A DNA stretch of 64,000 bases from Phycisphaerales bacterium (GTDB lineage Bacteria; Planctomycetota; Phycisphaerae; Phycisphaerales; UBA1924): assembly GCA_020853815.1 (NCBI GenBank), contig JADYYE010000108.1:1-64000 (forward strand), given 5' to 3'. The notes beneath the pieces were generated by a model. It was given only the letters and a program-made list of their open reading frames with translations, did no database searches and was not told where the DNA came from. Positions 1-8,597 of the stretch are shown in pieces; the stretch's first letter is position 1; every line of letters starts with the position of its first letter. The position numbers were made by a program, and so were the translations under genes.

Positions 1-563
1 AGGCCGCGTTCTACGGCCCGAAGATCGACTTCGTCGTCAAGGACGTCATCGGCCGCGAGTGGCAGCTCGGCACCGTCCAGGTCGATTACCAGATGGGCAA
101 CCGCTTCGACCTCTCCTACATCGGCCCAGACAACAAGCCCCACCGCCCCGTCGTCATCCACCGTGCGCCCTTCGGCTCCATGGAGCGCTTCTGCGGCGTG
201 CTCATCGAGCACTTCGCCGGCGCCTTCCCGACCTGGCTCAGCCCCGAGCAAGTCCGCGTCCTCCCCATCAGCGAAAAGTCCTTCGACTACGCCGCCCGGG
301 TGGCACAGTCTCTCCGAGACTGTGATGTGCGCGTGGCCGTCGACAGCGGCAACGACCGCATCCAGGCCAAGGTCAAGGTCGCCGCCGACGACAAGGTGCC
401 GTACATGCTCATCGTCGGCCCGCGCGACGCCGAATCGGGCTCCGTCTCCGTCCGTGCCCGCGGCGTGGAGAAAGACCTCGGCGCGATGCCCCTCGACAGA
501 TTCGTCGAGGGCATCAAGGCCGAGATCGCCGGCAAGCGCGCGGATCTGGGTGTGAGGCCGTAG
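1..563 (+). CDS. thrS: Threonyl-tRNA synthetase, C-terminal part (5' end outside window)
   Basis: This is the last ~186 codons of ThrRS, which charges tRNA-Thr in the cytoplasm. The frame is open from base 3. It begins in the class II catalytic core (AAFYGPKIDF, then VQVDYQMGNRFDLSY), continues through motif 3 (HRAPFGSMERF) and ends with the anticodon-binding domain (WLSPEQVRVLPIS, then YMLIVGPRDAESGSVSVR). These blocks are typical of bacterial ThrRS. The sequence stops normally at a TAG. The N-terminal editing and TGS domains would lie upstream of the window. No infC or ribosomal gene follows it, unlike the arrangement in many bacteria. Confidence 0.95.
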   Translation, partial: AAFYGPKIDFVVKDVIGREWQLGTVQVDYQMGNRFDLSYIGPDNKPHRPVVIHRAPFGSMERFCGVLIEHFAGAFPTWLSPEQVRVLPISEKSFDYAARVAQSLRDCDVRVAVDSGNDRIQAKVKVAADDKVPYMLIVGPRDAESGSVSVRARGVEKDLGAMPLDRFVEGIKAEIAGKRADLGVRP

Positions 564-617
564 CCCGAATCCAAGTTACCCCTCGCGGCGGTGTGCTGAT
601 TGGGTAGACTGAGAAGC

Positions 618-1112
618 ATGGACTCATCCGACTTCTTCGAGATCCCGTCGGATGTTCGCCCGGAATGGCCTTCGCGCTGCATTCGTTGTGGTCGCGAGGA
701 CCCCGAAGGCTTCTATCGCTTCCGCTCGTCTCATCTTGACCCGCGGCGCTGCTTCAACTGGCTGCTCAATAGAGCCCGACCGCATGTGAATGTCCCGGCC
801 TGCCCCAATTGTGCGAGGGTGCTTTCGCTTCGACGGTGGTGCGAGCGCTACATCGCCTGGCCACTTTCGTTTGCTCTGTGCGGCTTCGCGTGTATCTACG
901 CGGAGCAGGCCGGCTGGCTGCCACAGGATCGCAACGCTCGCAAGTTCGTGAGAATCTGCATCATCTTCGTGTGTTTGCTTCCGATGATGATCTGGATCTG
1001 GTTCAGGCCGTCACATGTACAGGCTGAAGCCGACAAGAAGATCTGCCGGTTTTGGTTTTCGAATCCGTCGTATGCCCGCGACTTTGCCGAGCTCAACAAG
1101 CCGTTCGAATAG
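618..1112 (+). CDS. Hypothetical membrane protein with N-terminal zinc ribbon
   Basis: This is a 164-residue protein of unknown function. A CIRCG pair near residue 23 and a CPNC pair near residue 61 form a plausible split zinc ribbon. Two hydrophobic stretches follow (about residues 80-97 and 113-131), then a short basic and aromatic tail. The ATG at 618 is chosen over an upstream TTG at 600 because it gives a compact start before the ribbon. It sits 54 nt after thrS on the same strand, but no shared role is evident. I do not recognise a named family. Zinc-ribbon membrane proteins recur twice more in this window. Confidence 0.6.
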   Translation: MDSSDFFEIPSDVRPEWPSRCIRCGREDPEGFYRFRSSHLDPRRCFNWLLNRARPHVNVPACPNCARVLSLRRWCERYIAWPLSFALCGFACIYAEQAGWLPQDRNARKFVRICIIFVCLLPMMIWIWFRPSHVQAEADKKICRFWFSNPSYARDFAELNKPFE

Positions 1113-1225
1113 TGCCCGTCCGGCCCGCTGAATGCACCGCGCTCGCCGCCAGTCACACACCTGCATGCGCGCACTGACATCGCCGAACGACCATGCACCC
1201 ATGCGTCTCACGCTGTCCGCCTACC

Positions 1226-1825
1226 TCACCTCCGCCGCCTCGCCGCTCCGATCGCGAGCGCGAACATCGCCAGCGTCGAGCCCGACGGCAGAATCTGTGG
1301 GATCACGAACGCATCGTCCAGGTACGCGTCGCAATTCGAACCATCGTGCCGCAGCCCGTAGAAGCCGAACTCGACGAAGCGCGTTCCCGCCGGCGCAACC
1401 GTCACGCCCGACCGCTCCGTCCATGTGTGGTTCGAGTGGAACCAGCCTAGGTCCATCGTGGCGAGCGTGGCGCTCGCCTGGTCGAGGAACTTGATCTCGA
1501 TCTTGCCCTCGTCGCGCTGCGTCCCCCATCCCGCCTGCCATCCGCCGAAATCGATCTCGACCAACCCCGCATCGATATCGGCCTCGCTCACGCCCATCGT
1601 CGCGGGCGTGAGCATCTGGTAGGTGTAGAAGCTCGACACCGCGCCGCCGAACAGGTACGCGAGCCCGCCGTGCGGCGTCGGATCACCGCCGCGGATCGCA
1701 CCGCCGCCGCTCCAAGATGTCAGCCCATCCTCAAACCCCGGATTGACCAGCACGTTCGTCGCCGACGCGCTCGCGCACGCGAGCGCGCCCATCGACACAA
1801 CAACCAACACACTCTTTGCGTTCAT
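1226..1825 (-). CDS. Secreted PEP-CTERM-type protein, carbohydrate-binding-like fold
   Basis: A 199-residue exported protein. The N terminus (MNAKSVLVVVSMGALACASASA) is a signal peptide. The body begins NVLVNPGFEDGLTSW, a pattern seen in CBM-like beta-sandwich domains of planctomycete surface proteins. The end (LPSGSTLAMFALAIGAARRRR) is a hydrophobic segment followed by arginines, which is the layout of a PEP-CTERM sorting tag. Such tags are recognised by exosortase, and no exosortase gene lies in the window. A GAGGAG ribosome-binding site precedes the ATG. The gene is convergent with the preceding hypothetical gene. Its ligand cannot be told from the sequence. Confidence 0.75.
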   Translation of the reverse strand: MNAKSVLVVVSMGALACASASATNVLVNPGFEDGLTSWSGGGAIRGGDPTPHGGLAYLFGGAVSSFYTYQMLTPATMGVSEADIDAGLVEIDFGGWQAGWGTQRDEGKIEIKFLDQASATLATMDLGWFHSNHTWTERSGVTVAPAGTRFVEFGFYGLRHDGSNCDAYLDDAFVIPQILPSGSTLAMFALAIGAARRRR

Positions 1826-2037
1826 GGCTCTCTCCTCTCAGTATCCCGGCCGCCATATGCCGGGATGGAAACGCCCTGACTATACCGGCTCATCAAGTCC
1901 TTTTTTCAGCACGGCCATGATGCTCGCAGTTCTGGCTCCACTTCTGGGCGAAAACCTCAACCATCGCGCCCTCCTCGCAAGGCTCAACATGCGAACGGGC
2001 TGCAAAACTCGCTACGCTTTCGCCCTCTGGAGTTCAC

Positions 2038-4647
2038 ATGCGAAACCTCGCCATCACGCTCGCCCTTTCCCTCTCGCTCCTCGCCCCCGCCTCGATCCTC
2101 CCCGCCGCACTCGCGCAGGGGAGCAAGGCTGATTACGCGCGTTCGGCCGAGCTTCCGCAGAGAGTCCGCGGCAAACTCCGCAACGCCGCCATCCGCCCCC
2201 AATGGCTGAGCGATTCCTCGTTCTGGTATCTCTCCTCGCCGCGCGCCGGCGAGCGCCGCTACTGGCTCGTCGACGCCGCGGGCGGCACCAAATCGCCGCT
2301 CTTTGATCACGACGCCCTCGCCCGCGAACTCTCGCGCCTCACTTCCCGCGAACTCAAGGCAGAACGCCTGCCCATCGAGCGCATCGAGCCCGACGAGGGC
2401 GGCCTGGTGCTCATGCTCACCGGCGACCCCAAGCTCTGGCGCCTCGATCGCACAACCGGCGCCGTCACCGAGAAACCCGCGAGCGACGCCACGCCGTTCC
2501 AACTCTCGCCGCTCGCCGAGCCCGCGCGCAGCACCAACGGCGGGCGCGACACCTCGATCACCTTCGTCAACAACACCAACGAGAGCGTCAAGATGTTCTG
2601 GGTCGACACCGAGGGCAACCGCCATCCCTACGACCGGCTCGCGCCGGGCGGCACGGCGTCGCAGCACACCTTCGCCGGGCATGTGTGGGTCGCCGTCGGC
2701 CACGACGGGCGCGAGCTCGCGTGGTTCCGCGCCGAGCCGCGCCCCTCGATCGGTGTCGTCAACAATCCCGCGCCCAGGCCACCCGAGTTTGAAGACCCCA
2801 ACCCCGACAGCGCGAGCGACGAACTCAATGAATGGGCGCTCCATGGACCCGCGCTGGCAACCGCAAGTGACGAGCCCGCAATCGACCAGCGCGAAACAGA
2901 CCCCGCGCTCGCCGCCCCGCCCTTCGAGCCCTTCATCAAGGACTTCAACGTCTGGGGCCGTGACGCCTCCGGCCAGGAGTTCCCGCTCTCTTCCGACGGC
3001 TCGCCCAACGACCCCTACGACGCCCGCTTCTTCTGGTCGCCCGACGCATCCCGCCTCATCGCGATGCGCACCAAGAAGGGCGGCGACCGACGCGTCACCT
3101 ACATCGAAAGCACGCCGGGCGATCAGCTCCAGCCGCGCGTGAAGACCTACGAGTACCTCAAGCCCGGAGACGACATCCCGCTCTCGCGCCCGCGCCTGTT
3201 CGACGCCGCCGCCCGCAGAGAGATCGCGGTCGACGAATCGCTCTTCTCCAACCCGTGGTCCGCCGACAACTTCCGCTGGGAGCCCGACTCCTCGCGGTTC
3301 ACGTTCCTCTACAACCAGCGCGGGCACACCGTGATGCGCGTGATCTCCATCGACGCCAGCGGCATCGTCACGCCCCTCGTGAACGAAGAGTGCAAGACCT
3401 TCTTCGACTACGCCGCCAAGACCTTCCTCTATTTCACGCGCGACTCCCGCCTCATCTGGATGAGCGAGCGCACCGGCTGGAATCACCTCGAACTCCGCGA
3501 CCGGAACGGCACGCTCCTCAACCAGATCACCAAAGGCGAGTGGGTCGTCCGCTCCGTCGAGCGCGTCGACGAGGACAAGCAGCAGATCACCTTCAAGGCG
3601 ATGGGCATCCGCCCCGGCCAGGACCCCTACCACGTCCATCTCGCGCGCGTCAACTTCGACGGCACGGGGCTCACGCTCCTCACCGAGGGCGACGGCACGC
3701 ACGACGCCGTCCCCTCCCCCACCGGCGAGTATCTCATCGACACCTACTCGCGCGCCGACCTGCCGCCCGTCACCGAGCTCCGCCGCGCTTCCGACGGCTC
3801 GCTGATCGTCGAGCTCGAGCGCGCCGACTGGTCCGCGCTCCTCGATACCGGCTGGAAAGCGCCCGAACGCTTCGTCGCCAAGGGCCGCGACGCAACCACC
3901 GACATCTACGGCCTCATCCATCGACCCACCAACTTCGATCCCGCCAGGAAGTACCCCGTGGTCGAGGCGATCTACGCCGGCCCGCACGATCAGCACGTCC
4001 CCAAGGGCTTCCGCGCCTACTCGCAGTGCAACGAGATCGCCGAGCTTGGTTTCATCGTCGTTCAGATCGACGGCATGGGCACCAACTGGCGCTCCAAGGC
4101 CTTCCACGATGTCGCGTGGAAGAACCTGAAGGACGCGGGATATCCCGATCGAATCGCGTGGATGAAGGCCGCCGCCGCCGCGCATCCAGAAATGGACCTG
4201 GACAACCACGGGCGCGGCGTGGGAATCTACGGCGGCTCCGCCGGCGGACAGAACGCTACGGCCGCACTCCTCTGGCACGGCGACTTCTACAAGGCCGCCG
4301 CCGCCGATTGCGGCTGCCACGACAACCGCATGGACAAGATCTGGTGGAACGAGCTCTGGATGTCGTGGCCCATCGGCCCCTGGTACGAAGCGAACAGCAA
4401 CGCCACCAACGCCTCGCGCCTCCCCGACGATTGCAAGCTCCTGCTCACCGTCGGCGAGATGGACGAGAATGTCGACCCCGCCAGCACCATGCAGGTCGTG
4501 TCAAAGCTCATCAAGGCCGGCAAGGACTTCGACCTCATCGTGTTCCCGGGCGAGGGACACGGCGCGTGCGAATCGCCCTACGGCCGGCGCAAGCGCCAGG
4601 ACTTCTTCGTGCGTCATCTCATGGGCCGCGAACCGAGATGGGAGTAA
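2038..4647 (+). CDS. S9 family prolyl oligopeptidase / dipeptidyl peptidase IV-like serine peptidase
   Basis: An 869-residue exported peptidase. A signal peptide (residues 1-26, cleaved near ALAQG) is followed by a beta-propeller region and then the alpha/beta-hydrolase domain from about residue 600. The catalytic triad is readable: Ser734 in YGGSAGG, Asp809 in GEMDENVDP and His841 in GEGHGA. The layout matches the DPP IV branch of family S9, which cleaves dipeptides or short peptides, usually after proline. A GGAG site sits just before the ATG. An insertion around residues 160-240 (NNTNESVKMFWVDTEGNRH) resembles a VHL-type beta domain seen in some planctomycete S9 peptidases. It is probably periplasmic and used to digest scavenged peptides. 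Confidence 0.9.
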   Translation: MRNLAITLALSLSLLAPASILPAALAQGSKADYARSAELPQRVRGKLRNAAIRPQWLSDSSFWYLSSPRAGERRYWLVDAAGGTKSPLFDHDALARELSRLTSRELKAERLPIERIEPDEGGLVLMLTGDPKLWRLDRTTGAVTEKPASDATPFQLSPLAEPARSTNGGRDTSITFVNNTNESVKMFWVDTEGNRHPYDRLAPGGTASQHTFAGHVWVAVGHDGRELAWFRAEPRPSIGVVNNPAPRPPEFEDPNPDSASDELNEWALHGPALATASDEPAIDQRETDPALAAPPFEPFIKDFNVWGRDASGQEFPLSSDGSPNDPYDARFFWSPDASRLIAMRTKKGGDRRVTYIESTPGDQLQPRVKTYEYLKPGDDIPLSRPRLFDAAARREIAVDESLFSNPWSADNFRWEPDSSRFTFLYNQRGHTVMRVISIDASGIVTPLVNEECKTFFDYAAKTFLYFTRDSRLIWMSERTGWNHLELRDRNGTLLNQITKGEWVVRSVERVDEDKQQITFKAMGIRPGQDPYHVHLARVNFDGTGLTLLTEGDGTHDAVPSPTGEYLIDTYSRADLPPVTELRRASDGSLIVELERADWSALLDTGWKAPERFVAKGRDATTDIYGLIHRPTNFDPARKYPVVEAIYAGPHDQHVPKGFRAYSQCNEIAELGFIVVQIDGMGTNWRSKAFHDVAWKNLKDAGYPDRIAWMKAAAAAHPEMDLDNHGRGVGIYGGSAGGQNATAALLWHGDFYKAAAADCGCHDNRMDKIWWNELWMSWPIGPWYEANSNATNASRLPDDCKLLLTVGEMDENVDPASTMQVVSKLIKAGKDFDLIVFPGEGHGACESPYGRRKRQDFFVRHLMGREPRWE

Positions 4648-4650
4648 CGA

Positions 4651-5073
4651 CTATCTCGCTCGCATCTTCTTCGGCGCGATCATTTCCCACGCCGCCGCGA
4701 TATGCCGTTTCAGTCCCGCGTCGCTGATGCGAGAAAGGTGCATCCCGACCCAGCCGCTCGGGCCGACGTACGCCGGGTAGTAATACCTCTTCGGATTCTC
4801 CGCCAGCAGCCGCTCCTGCTCGCCTTCCGCCAGCGGCACCAGCACCGCCAGCCGCCCGTCCTCGTGATGATCGATGCTCATCATCGCAAAGACCCGCTTG
4901 CCCACAAAGAACGTCGGCTCGCCGTGCGACTTCCGCTCGCTCGCCCCGGGCATCGCAAGCGCGATCGCGCGCACACGGGCAAGGTGCTTTTCGATCGAGG
5001 TGAGCGATGGGGGTCGCAAAGCCGCACGCTCCGCGGATCGCCCCCGCCGCTCGATCTCTGGCTTCTTCCCCAT
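4651..5073 (-). CDS. MmcQ/YjbR family protein
   Basis: A 140-residue protein of the MmcQ/YjbR family, small proteins with a double-wing DNA-binding-like fold. The region from about residue 27 (SIEKHLARVRAIALAMPGA) through SHGEPTFFVGKRVFAMMSID to the end (GPSGWVGMHL, then RHIAAAWEMIAPKK) follows the family pattern. The ATG at 5073 is preferred over 5094 because GGGGAGGTGAGG lies directly upstream of it. The gene converges on the S9 peptidase gene with a 3-nt gap. Its cellular role is not established, and other members are annotated only as possible DNA-binding proteins. Confidence 0.85.
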   Translation of the reverse strand: MGKKPEIERRGRSAERAALRPPSLTSIEKHLARVRAIALAMPGASERKSHGEPTFFVGKRVFAMMSIDHHEDGRLAVLVPLAEGEQERLLAENPKRYYYPAYVGPSGWVGMHLSRISDAGLKRHIAAAWEMIAPKKMRAR

Positions 5074-5216
5074 CCTCACCTCCCCAGATCGCATTCATGC
5101 TATCGCGCCGACGGTTCCGGCGGGCCCGGGCAGCAGATATCAAATCCGCCGCCGATTCTGATCTCTCCTATCCATGCTCGCCGATCATTGATCCGCTCAT
5201 TGTGCGAGGATCGACG

Positions 5217-6491
5217 ATGACACGCTGGATCGAACATGCGGCGATTGTGCTGGCGGGGCTCGCCTGCGCGCTGCTGTTCCTCCTGCTCCTCCGCTTGCTC
5301 ACCCCCGCGCGCGAGGCGCTATGCCGCGGACCCGCCCGCCAATGGTACCATTCACTCCTTCCCTGGCACTGGTTCCATTCCCCCCGCTGCGATTACGACC
5401 TCTCGGGCTCCATCCCCGACGCCGCGGGCCAGGTCATCTGCCCCGAGTGCGGCACGCGCCAGGTTCGCTCGACGCGCCGCCGCCGTCCCGCCCGCTGGCG
5501 CACCGGGCGAGTCGCGCTGGTGCTCCTCTTGATCGCCCTTCCGTGCTGGAAGGTGCGCTGGATCAGGTCGGGGAATTGGGCGCCGTACGCGCCGACGTCG
5601 ATCCTGTTGACCCTCGAGGAATCGTTCCCGGGATACATCCCTTGGACCGTTTGCGACGAACTCCTGTCGCGTGAGCCGGGCATGTCACAGGTCTCTCGTG
5701 CCTGGCTTGCCCGTGTCGCCGTTTCGGAACTCGCCTCGGACGAGATCAGCCACAACAGTGCGTGGGCCAGTGATGTTCTCTATGCCGCTGCCCCTTCGTC
5801 CATTCCGGCTTTGGAGGTCGCGCTGCGCAGCGAAGACTTCCAGCAGAGAATGCTGGCTGCCATGGTGCTCATGAGGCTCGCCGATCCGACCCTTTCAACC
5901 CGATACCACCTGCGCTCCGCGCAGTCGATCGACGTTGATTACAGCCCACCAGACAACTTGTACTCGGTGGCAGTGGAAGGCCTCGCGGACAATTCGATCG
6001 ACTGGACAACCGGCGTCTACGGAACCGACGCCGACCTGGCTTTCCCGTACCTGCTGCGAAATGCCGAACACGCAACGCCGGAACTGTCGGCCGGACTCGA
6101 TTCGCACGATACCCAACAGAAGCTCCTCTGCGCGGCGATCGCCGCAATGAGCCACCACTCCACGCTGCGCGATCGCGGCATCGAGTATCTCTGTCGATCG
6201 CTCGGAGATGACGACGAGACCGAGAACGCGGTGTTTGCCTATCAATCTCTGTGGCGAACCGGCGACGTCGTCCTGCCACAGTTAGAAGCGACCATCGCCG
6301 CAGAGCCGAACGAAAGCACTCAGCGCGCCCGAACGGCTCTGCTGCTCATCTACCGCCTTCGCGGTACCGCAATCACCAAGGCGGAATCGCTTCGGCTCTA
6401 CACGATCTCGGCGCACAACGATGATCCGAACCATCTTGTGGGCTCGTGGCTCATTCGCCTGTTGCCCCCCTTGGCCAAGGGCCAGGAATAG
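5217..6491 (+). CDS. Phycisphaerae-type zinc-ribbon membrane protein with HEAT-like C-terminal part
   Basis: A 424-residue protein. It has an N-terminal transmembrane helix (about residues 8-28), a CDYDLSGS ... CPECGT zinc ribbon (about residues 59-82), and a second transmembrane helix after a basic stretch (about residues 98-112). The remaining ~300 residues are helical and contain repeated patterns such as IPALEVALRSEDFQQRMLAAM and VLPQLEATIAAEPNESTQRA, which look like HEAT repeats. The ATG at 5217 is preceded by GAGGA at a good distance. The YDLxG/CPECG ribbon is widespread in Phycisphaerae, but its role is unknown. It converges with the esterase gene with only 6 nt between stops. Confidence 0.65.
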   Translation: MTRWIEHAAIVLAGLACALLFLLLLRLLTPAREALCRGPARQWYHSLLPWHWFHSPRCDYDLSGSIPDAAGQVICPECGTRQVRSTRRRRPARWRTGRVALVLLLIALPCWKVRWIRSGNWAPYAPTSILLTLEESFPGYIPWTVCDELLSREPGMSQVSRAWLARVAVSELASDEISHNSAWASDVLYAAAPSSIPALEVALRSEDFQQRMLAAMVLMRLADPTLSTRYHLRSAQSIDVDYSPPDNLYSVAVEGLADNSIDWTTGVYGTDADLAFPYLLRNAEHATPELSAGLDSHDTQQKLLCAAIAAMSHHSTLRDRGIEYLCRSLGDDDETENAVFAYQSLWRTGDVVLPQLEATIAAEPNESTQRARTALLLIYRLRGTAITKAESLRLYTISAHNDDPNHLVGSWLIRLLPPLAKGQE

Positions 6492-6497
6492 CCGCGA

Positions 6498-7310
6498 TCA
6501 CTTCTCCGCCTTCGTGTGCTTCAGGAACCACCCCGGCAGTTCCTTCTCCGCAAACGCGTTCTCCCACGAGTTGTGCCCGACGCCCGGGTACAGCGACTCC
6601 TTCAGCTCCGCGCCGTCCTTCCCCCGCCGATCACGCAGCACCTTCGTGATGCTCGTCGTTCGATCCGGCGGCACCACCTTGTCCGCCAGCCCGTGGAACG
6701 CCCACACCGGCATCGACGCCAGCGGCCCGGCCAGCATGTCCGGATCGCCGTACCCGCAGATCGGCGCAATCGCCGCGAACCGCTCCGGGTGCGTCGCGCC
6801 GATCACCCACGTCCCGTGCCCGCCCTGCGAGAGCCCCGTCAGATACACGCGCGACGTGTCGATGTTCTCGCGCGCGATCGTGTCATCAAGGATCTTCATC
6901 ACCGTCGCGTCAAACGTCTCCCATTCCTTCTTCAGCACCGGCTTCTGCGGCATGATCACCACGAACGGCCAGCGCTTCGGCTCGTCCATGATCGACTCGG
7001 CAAGACTGCTCTTGCCCACGTGCTTCCAGCCGTCCGTGCCGCACTCGCCCGCGCCGTGCAGGAACAGGATCGCCGGCATCGCCTCGTCGCCCCGCCCCTC
7101 GGGCGTGTACACGACATACGCCAGCGCCTGCTCACCCTCGCCCATCCGCCGCAGCTCAAATCCGGGCGGCGTGCGATCCGCCACGTTCGCCGTACCCACC
7201 GCATCCATCTCACCCGCCTCCCTCGACGGCACCGCGCACGCGCCCAGAGCCAGCACCACACCGATCGCACCCACCCCCGCCGCCATCGCCGTCGAAGTCA
7301 TGCCCTTCAT
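6498..7310 (-). CDS. Lipoprotein esterase, PHB-depolymerase / dienelactone hydrolase-like
   Basis: A 270-residue alpha/beta hydrolase anchored as a lipoprotein. The signal sequence ends in a lipobox (LALGAC, about residues 21-26). The catalytic serine is in GLSQGG, preceded by a typical oxyanion-hole region (ILFLHGAGECG). The acid is probably the aspartate in GLADKVVPP, and the histidine is in GVGHNSWENAF. This combination fits the prolyl-oligopeptidase-like esterases often annotated as PHB depolymerase-like or phospholipase/carboxylesterase. The ATG at 7310 is chosen because AGGAG lies 5 nt upstream and the signal peptide then has normal length. The substrate is unknown. Confidence 0.8.
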   Translation of the reverse strand: MKGMTSTAMAAGVGAIGVVLALGACAVPSREAGEMDAVGTANVADRTPPGFELRRMGEGEQALAYVVYTPEGRGDEAMPAILFLHGAGECGTDGWKHVGKSSLAESIMDEPKRWPFVVIMPQKPVLKKEWETFDATVMKILDDTIARENIDTSRVYLTGLSQGGHGTWVIGATHPERFAAIAPICGYGDPDMLAGPLASMPVWAFHGLADKVVPPDRTTSITKVLRDRRGKDGAELKESLYPGVGHNSWENAFAEKELPGWFLKHTKAEK

Positions 7311-7464
7311 CGCTCGCTCCTGGAGAGCCGCCGTCACTTCACCGCCTCACAGGCGGCAACGCCTTGCCCGCGCAGTTTATCGCAGTCACGCGCCGCAGGG
7401 CCGGCTCAGGAACGCCATCAGGCTCCCGCGATCCCTTCCAATCCGGCTTTCTCTTCTGCTGCGT

Positions 7465-7496
7465 CGAATGCCGAATCGCGAATGCCGAATGCCGCG
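7465..7496. repeat. CGAATGC heptamer array (family D)
   Basis: About four copies of a 7-bp unit (CGAATGC, with one CGAATCG variant) lie in the gap between the esterase gene and the GNAT gene. The same unit makes up the inverted repeat inside the dus gene near 20,550. A degenerate CTCCCGACT stretch follows at about 7520, which resembles the array beside purN. Confidence 0.7.
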
Positions 7497-7534
7497 TCTT
7501 CAACCACACTCGACTCCCCGCTCCCGACTTCGCC

Positions 7535-8356
7535 CTACCCCACATTCGCCGCCAGCCCCTCGCCGGGGCGCACCAGGTGGACCTTCGTATACCCGACCTG
7601 GAATCCCATCCGCCGCACGTTCCGCTCCGTCGCGATGCCCGGCTTCGATCCGATCGTCGCGAGCGTCGCGCCGCGCGCGATGCCGATGTTGAGGCGGGCC
7701 GCCAGCAGCGCCTGCTGCACGCCCCGCCGCCGATACGCCTCCAGCACGCTCAGCCCGAAGAGCGCGACGATATCCCCATGCACGGCCATCGTCCCCGCGC
7801 CAACCCCGATGCCCCCGAGCCGCGCCAGCACCGACACGCACCGCGGATCGCACACCATCCGCGCCACCGTCTGCATGTCGCTCTCCGGCACGACATAGCC
7901 CGCCGGTGCAAACCCGCTCGTCGACACCAGCGCAAACTCACGCACCGCCGCGTCGTCCGCCGGATTCACTTCTTCAATAGCCAGTTCTGCCGGCGGCGTC
8001 ACCACCGGGCGCACCACGTCGCCAGCGCTCAACTCGCGGAACAGCACATTCTCGAAAATCCGCGGCACAAACCCACGGTCCGCCAGCTCGCGCACGAACG
8101 CCTCATCCGCAAACGGGCAAAGCTCGATCCGCGGCTCGATCCCCTTCGACGCGTGATACTCGATCAACGCATCGACCTCGCGCTTCGCCACCGGGCCGTG
8201 CAGCCCCATGCCCACCGCGTTGTTGGTCCATGAGCCCGGCTCGCTTCGCGCCATCGTGCCGCCACTGGCCGGCCGCGCGCACTCCGGCGCGATCGCCGCC
8301 AGCCCCTCGGCCTGCCGGGTCTCTTCTCGCCGCGCCAATTCACTGAGTTCGATCAT
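7535..8356 (-). CDS. GNAT family N-acetyltransferase
   Basis: A 273-residue acetyltransferase. The GNAT fold occupies roughly the second half: LALVSTSGFAP, then VSVLARLGGIGVGAGTMAVHGDIVALFGLSVLEAYRRRGVQ (quoted in part: ALFGLSVLEAYRRRGVQQAL) is the acetyl-CoA-binding beta4/alpha3 region with its R-R-G-V-Q pyrophosphate loop. It ends with NVRRMGFQVGYTKVHLVRP, the usual final strand. The N-terminal half looks like a degenerate second GNAT domain (RELADRGFVPRIFENVLFREL). The ATG at 8356 was preferred to 8392, which would only add a short unlike leader. The acceptor substrate cannot be predicted. It is divergent from amt across a 241-nt gap. Confidence 0.8.
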   Translation of the reverse strand: MIELSELARREETRQAEGLAAIAPECARPASGGTMARSEPGSWTNNAVGMGLHGPVAKREVDALIEYHASKGIEPRIELCPFADEAFVRELADRGFVPRIFENVLFRELSAGDVVRPVVTPPAELAIEEVNPADDAAVREFALVSTSGFAPAGYVVPESDMQTVARMVCDPRCVSVLARLGGIGVGAGTMAVHGDIVALFGLSVLEAYRRRGVQQALLAARLNIGIARGATLATIGSKPGIATERNVRRMGFQVGYTKVHLVRPGEGLAANVG

Positions 8357-8597
8357 GGGGAAGAGACTATCGCAGATCGAGGCGTCGACCAACGACGCGC
8401 CCCCGCACCGGCGTCGCGCCCCTATCTGCGCTCGCGCGGGCGCGTGCTCGCTACCTCACATTCGCGAGTCGACACGCACAAACTCATCAAAGGACTCGAC
8501 AGTCCTCAATTTCCGCCTAGGATCACTCACGACGGCCCACGGCGGTCGTGGGCTCACCGCCCGCTGGTCTCTCCAGCCGAATTGCGAAAGCGCTCCC

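Noticed and set aside
1984-4320. A 778-codon open frame on the - strand inside the S9 peptidase gene
   Set aside because: It is the opposite-strand shadow of a clear peptidase gene in GC-rich DNA. Its translation is Gly/Val/Glu-rich without domain motifs. The same holds for the long frames opposite hrpA, amt and gcvP.
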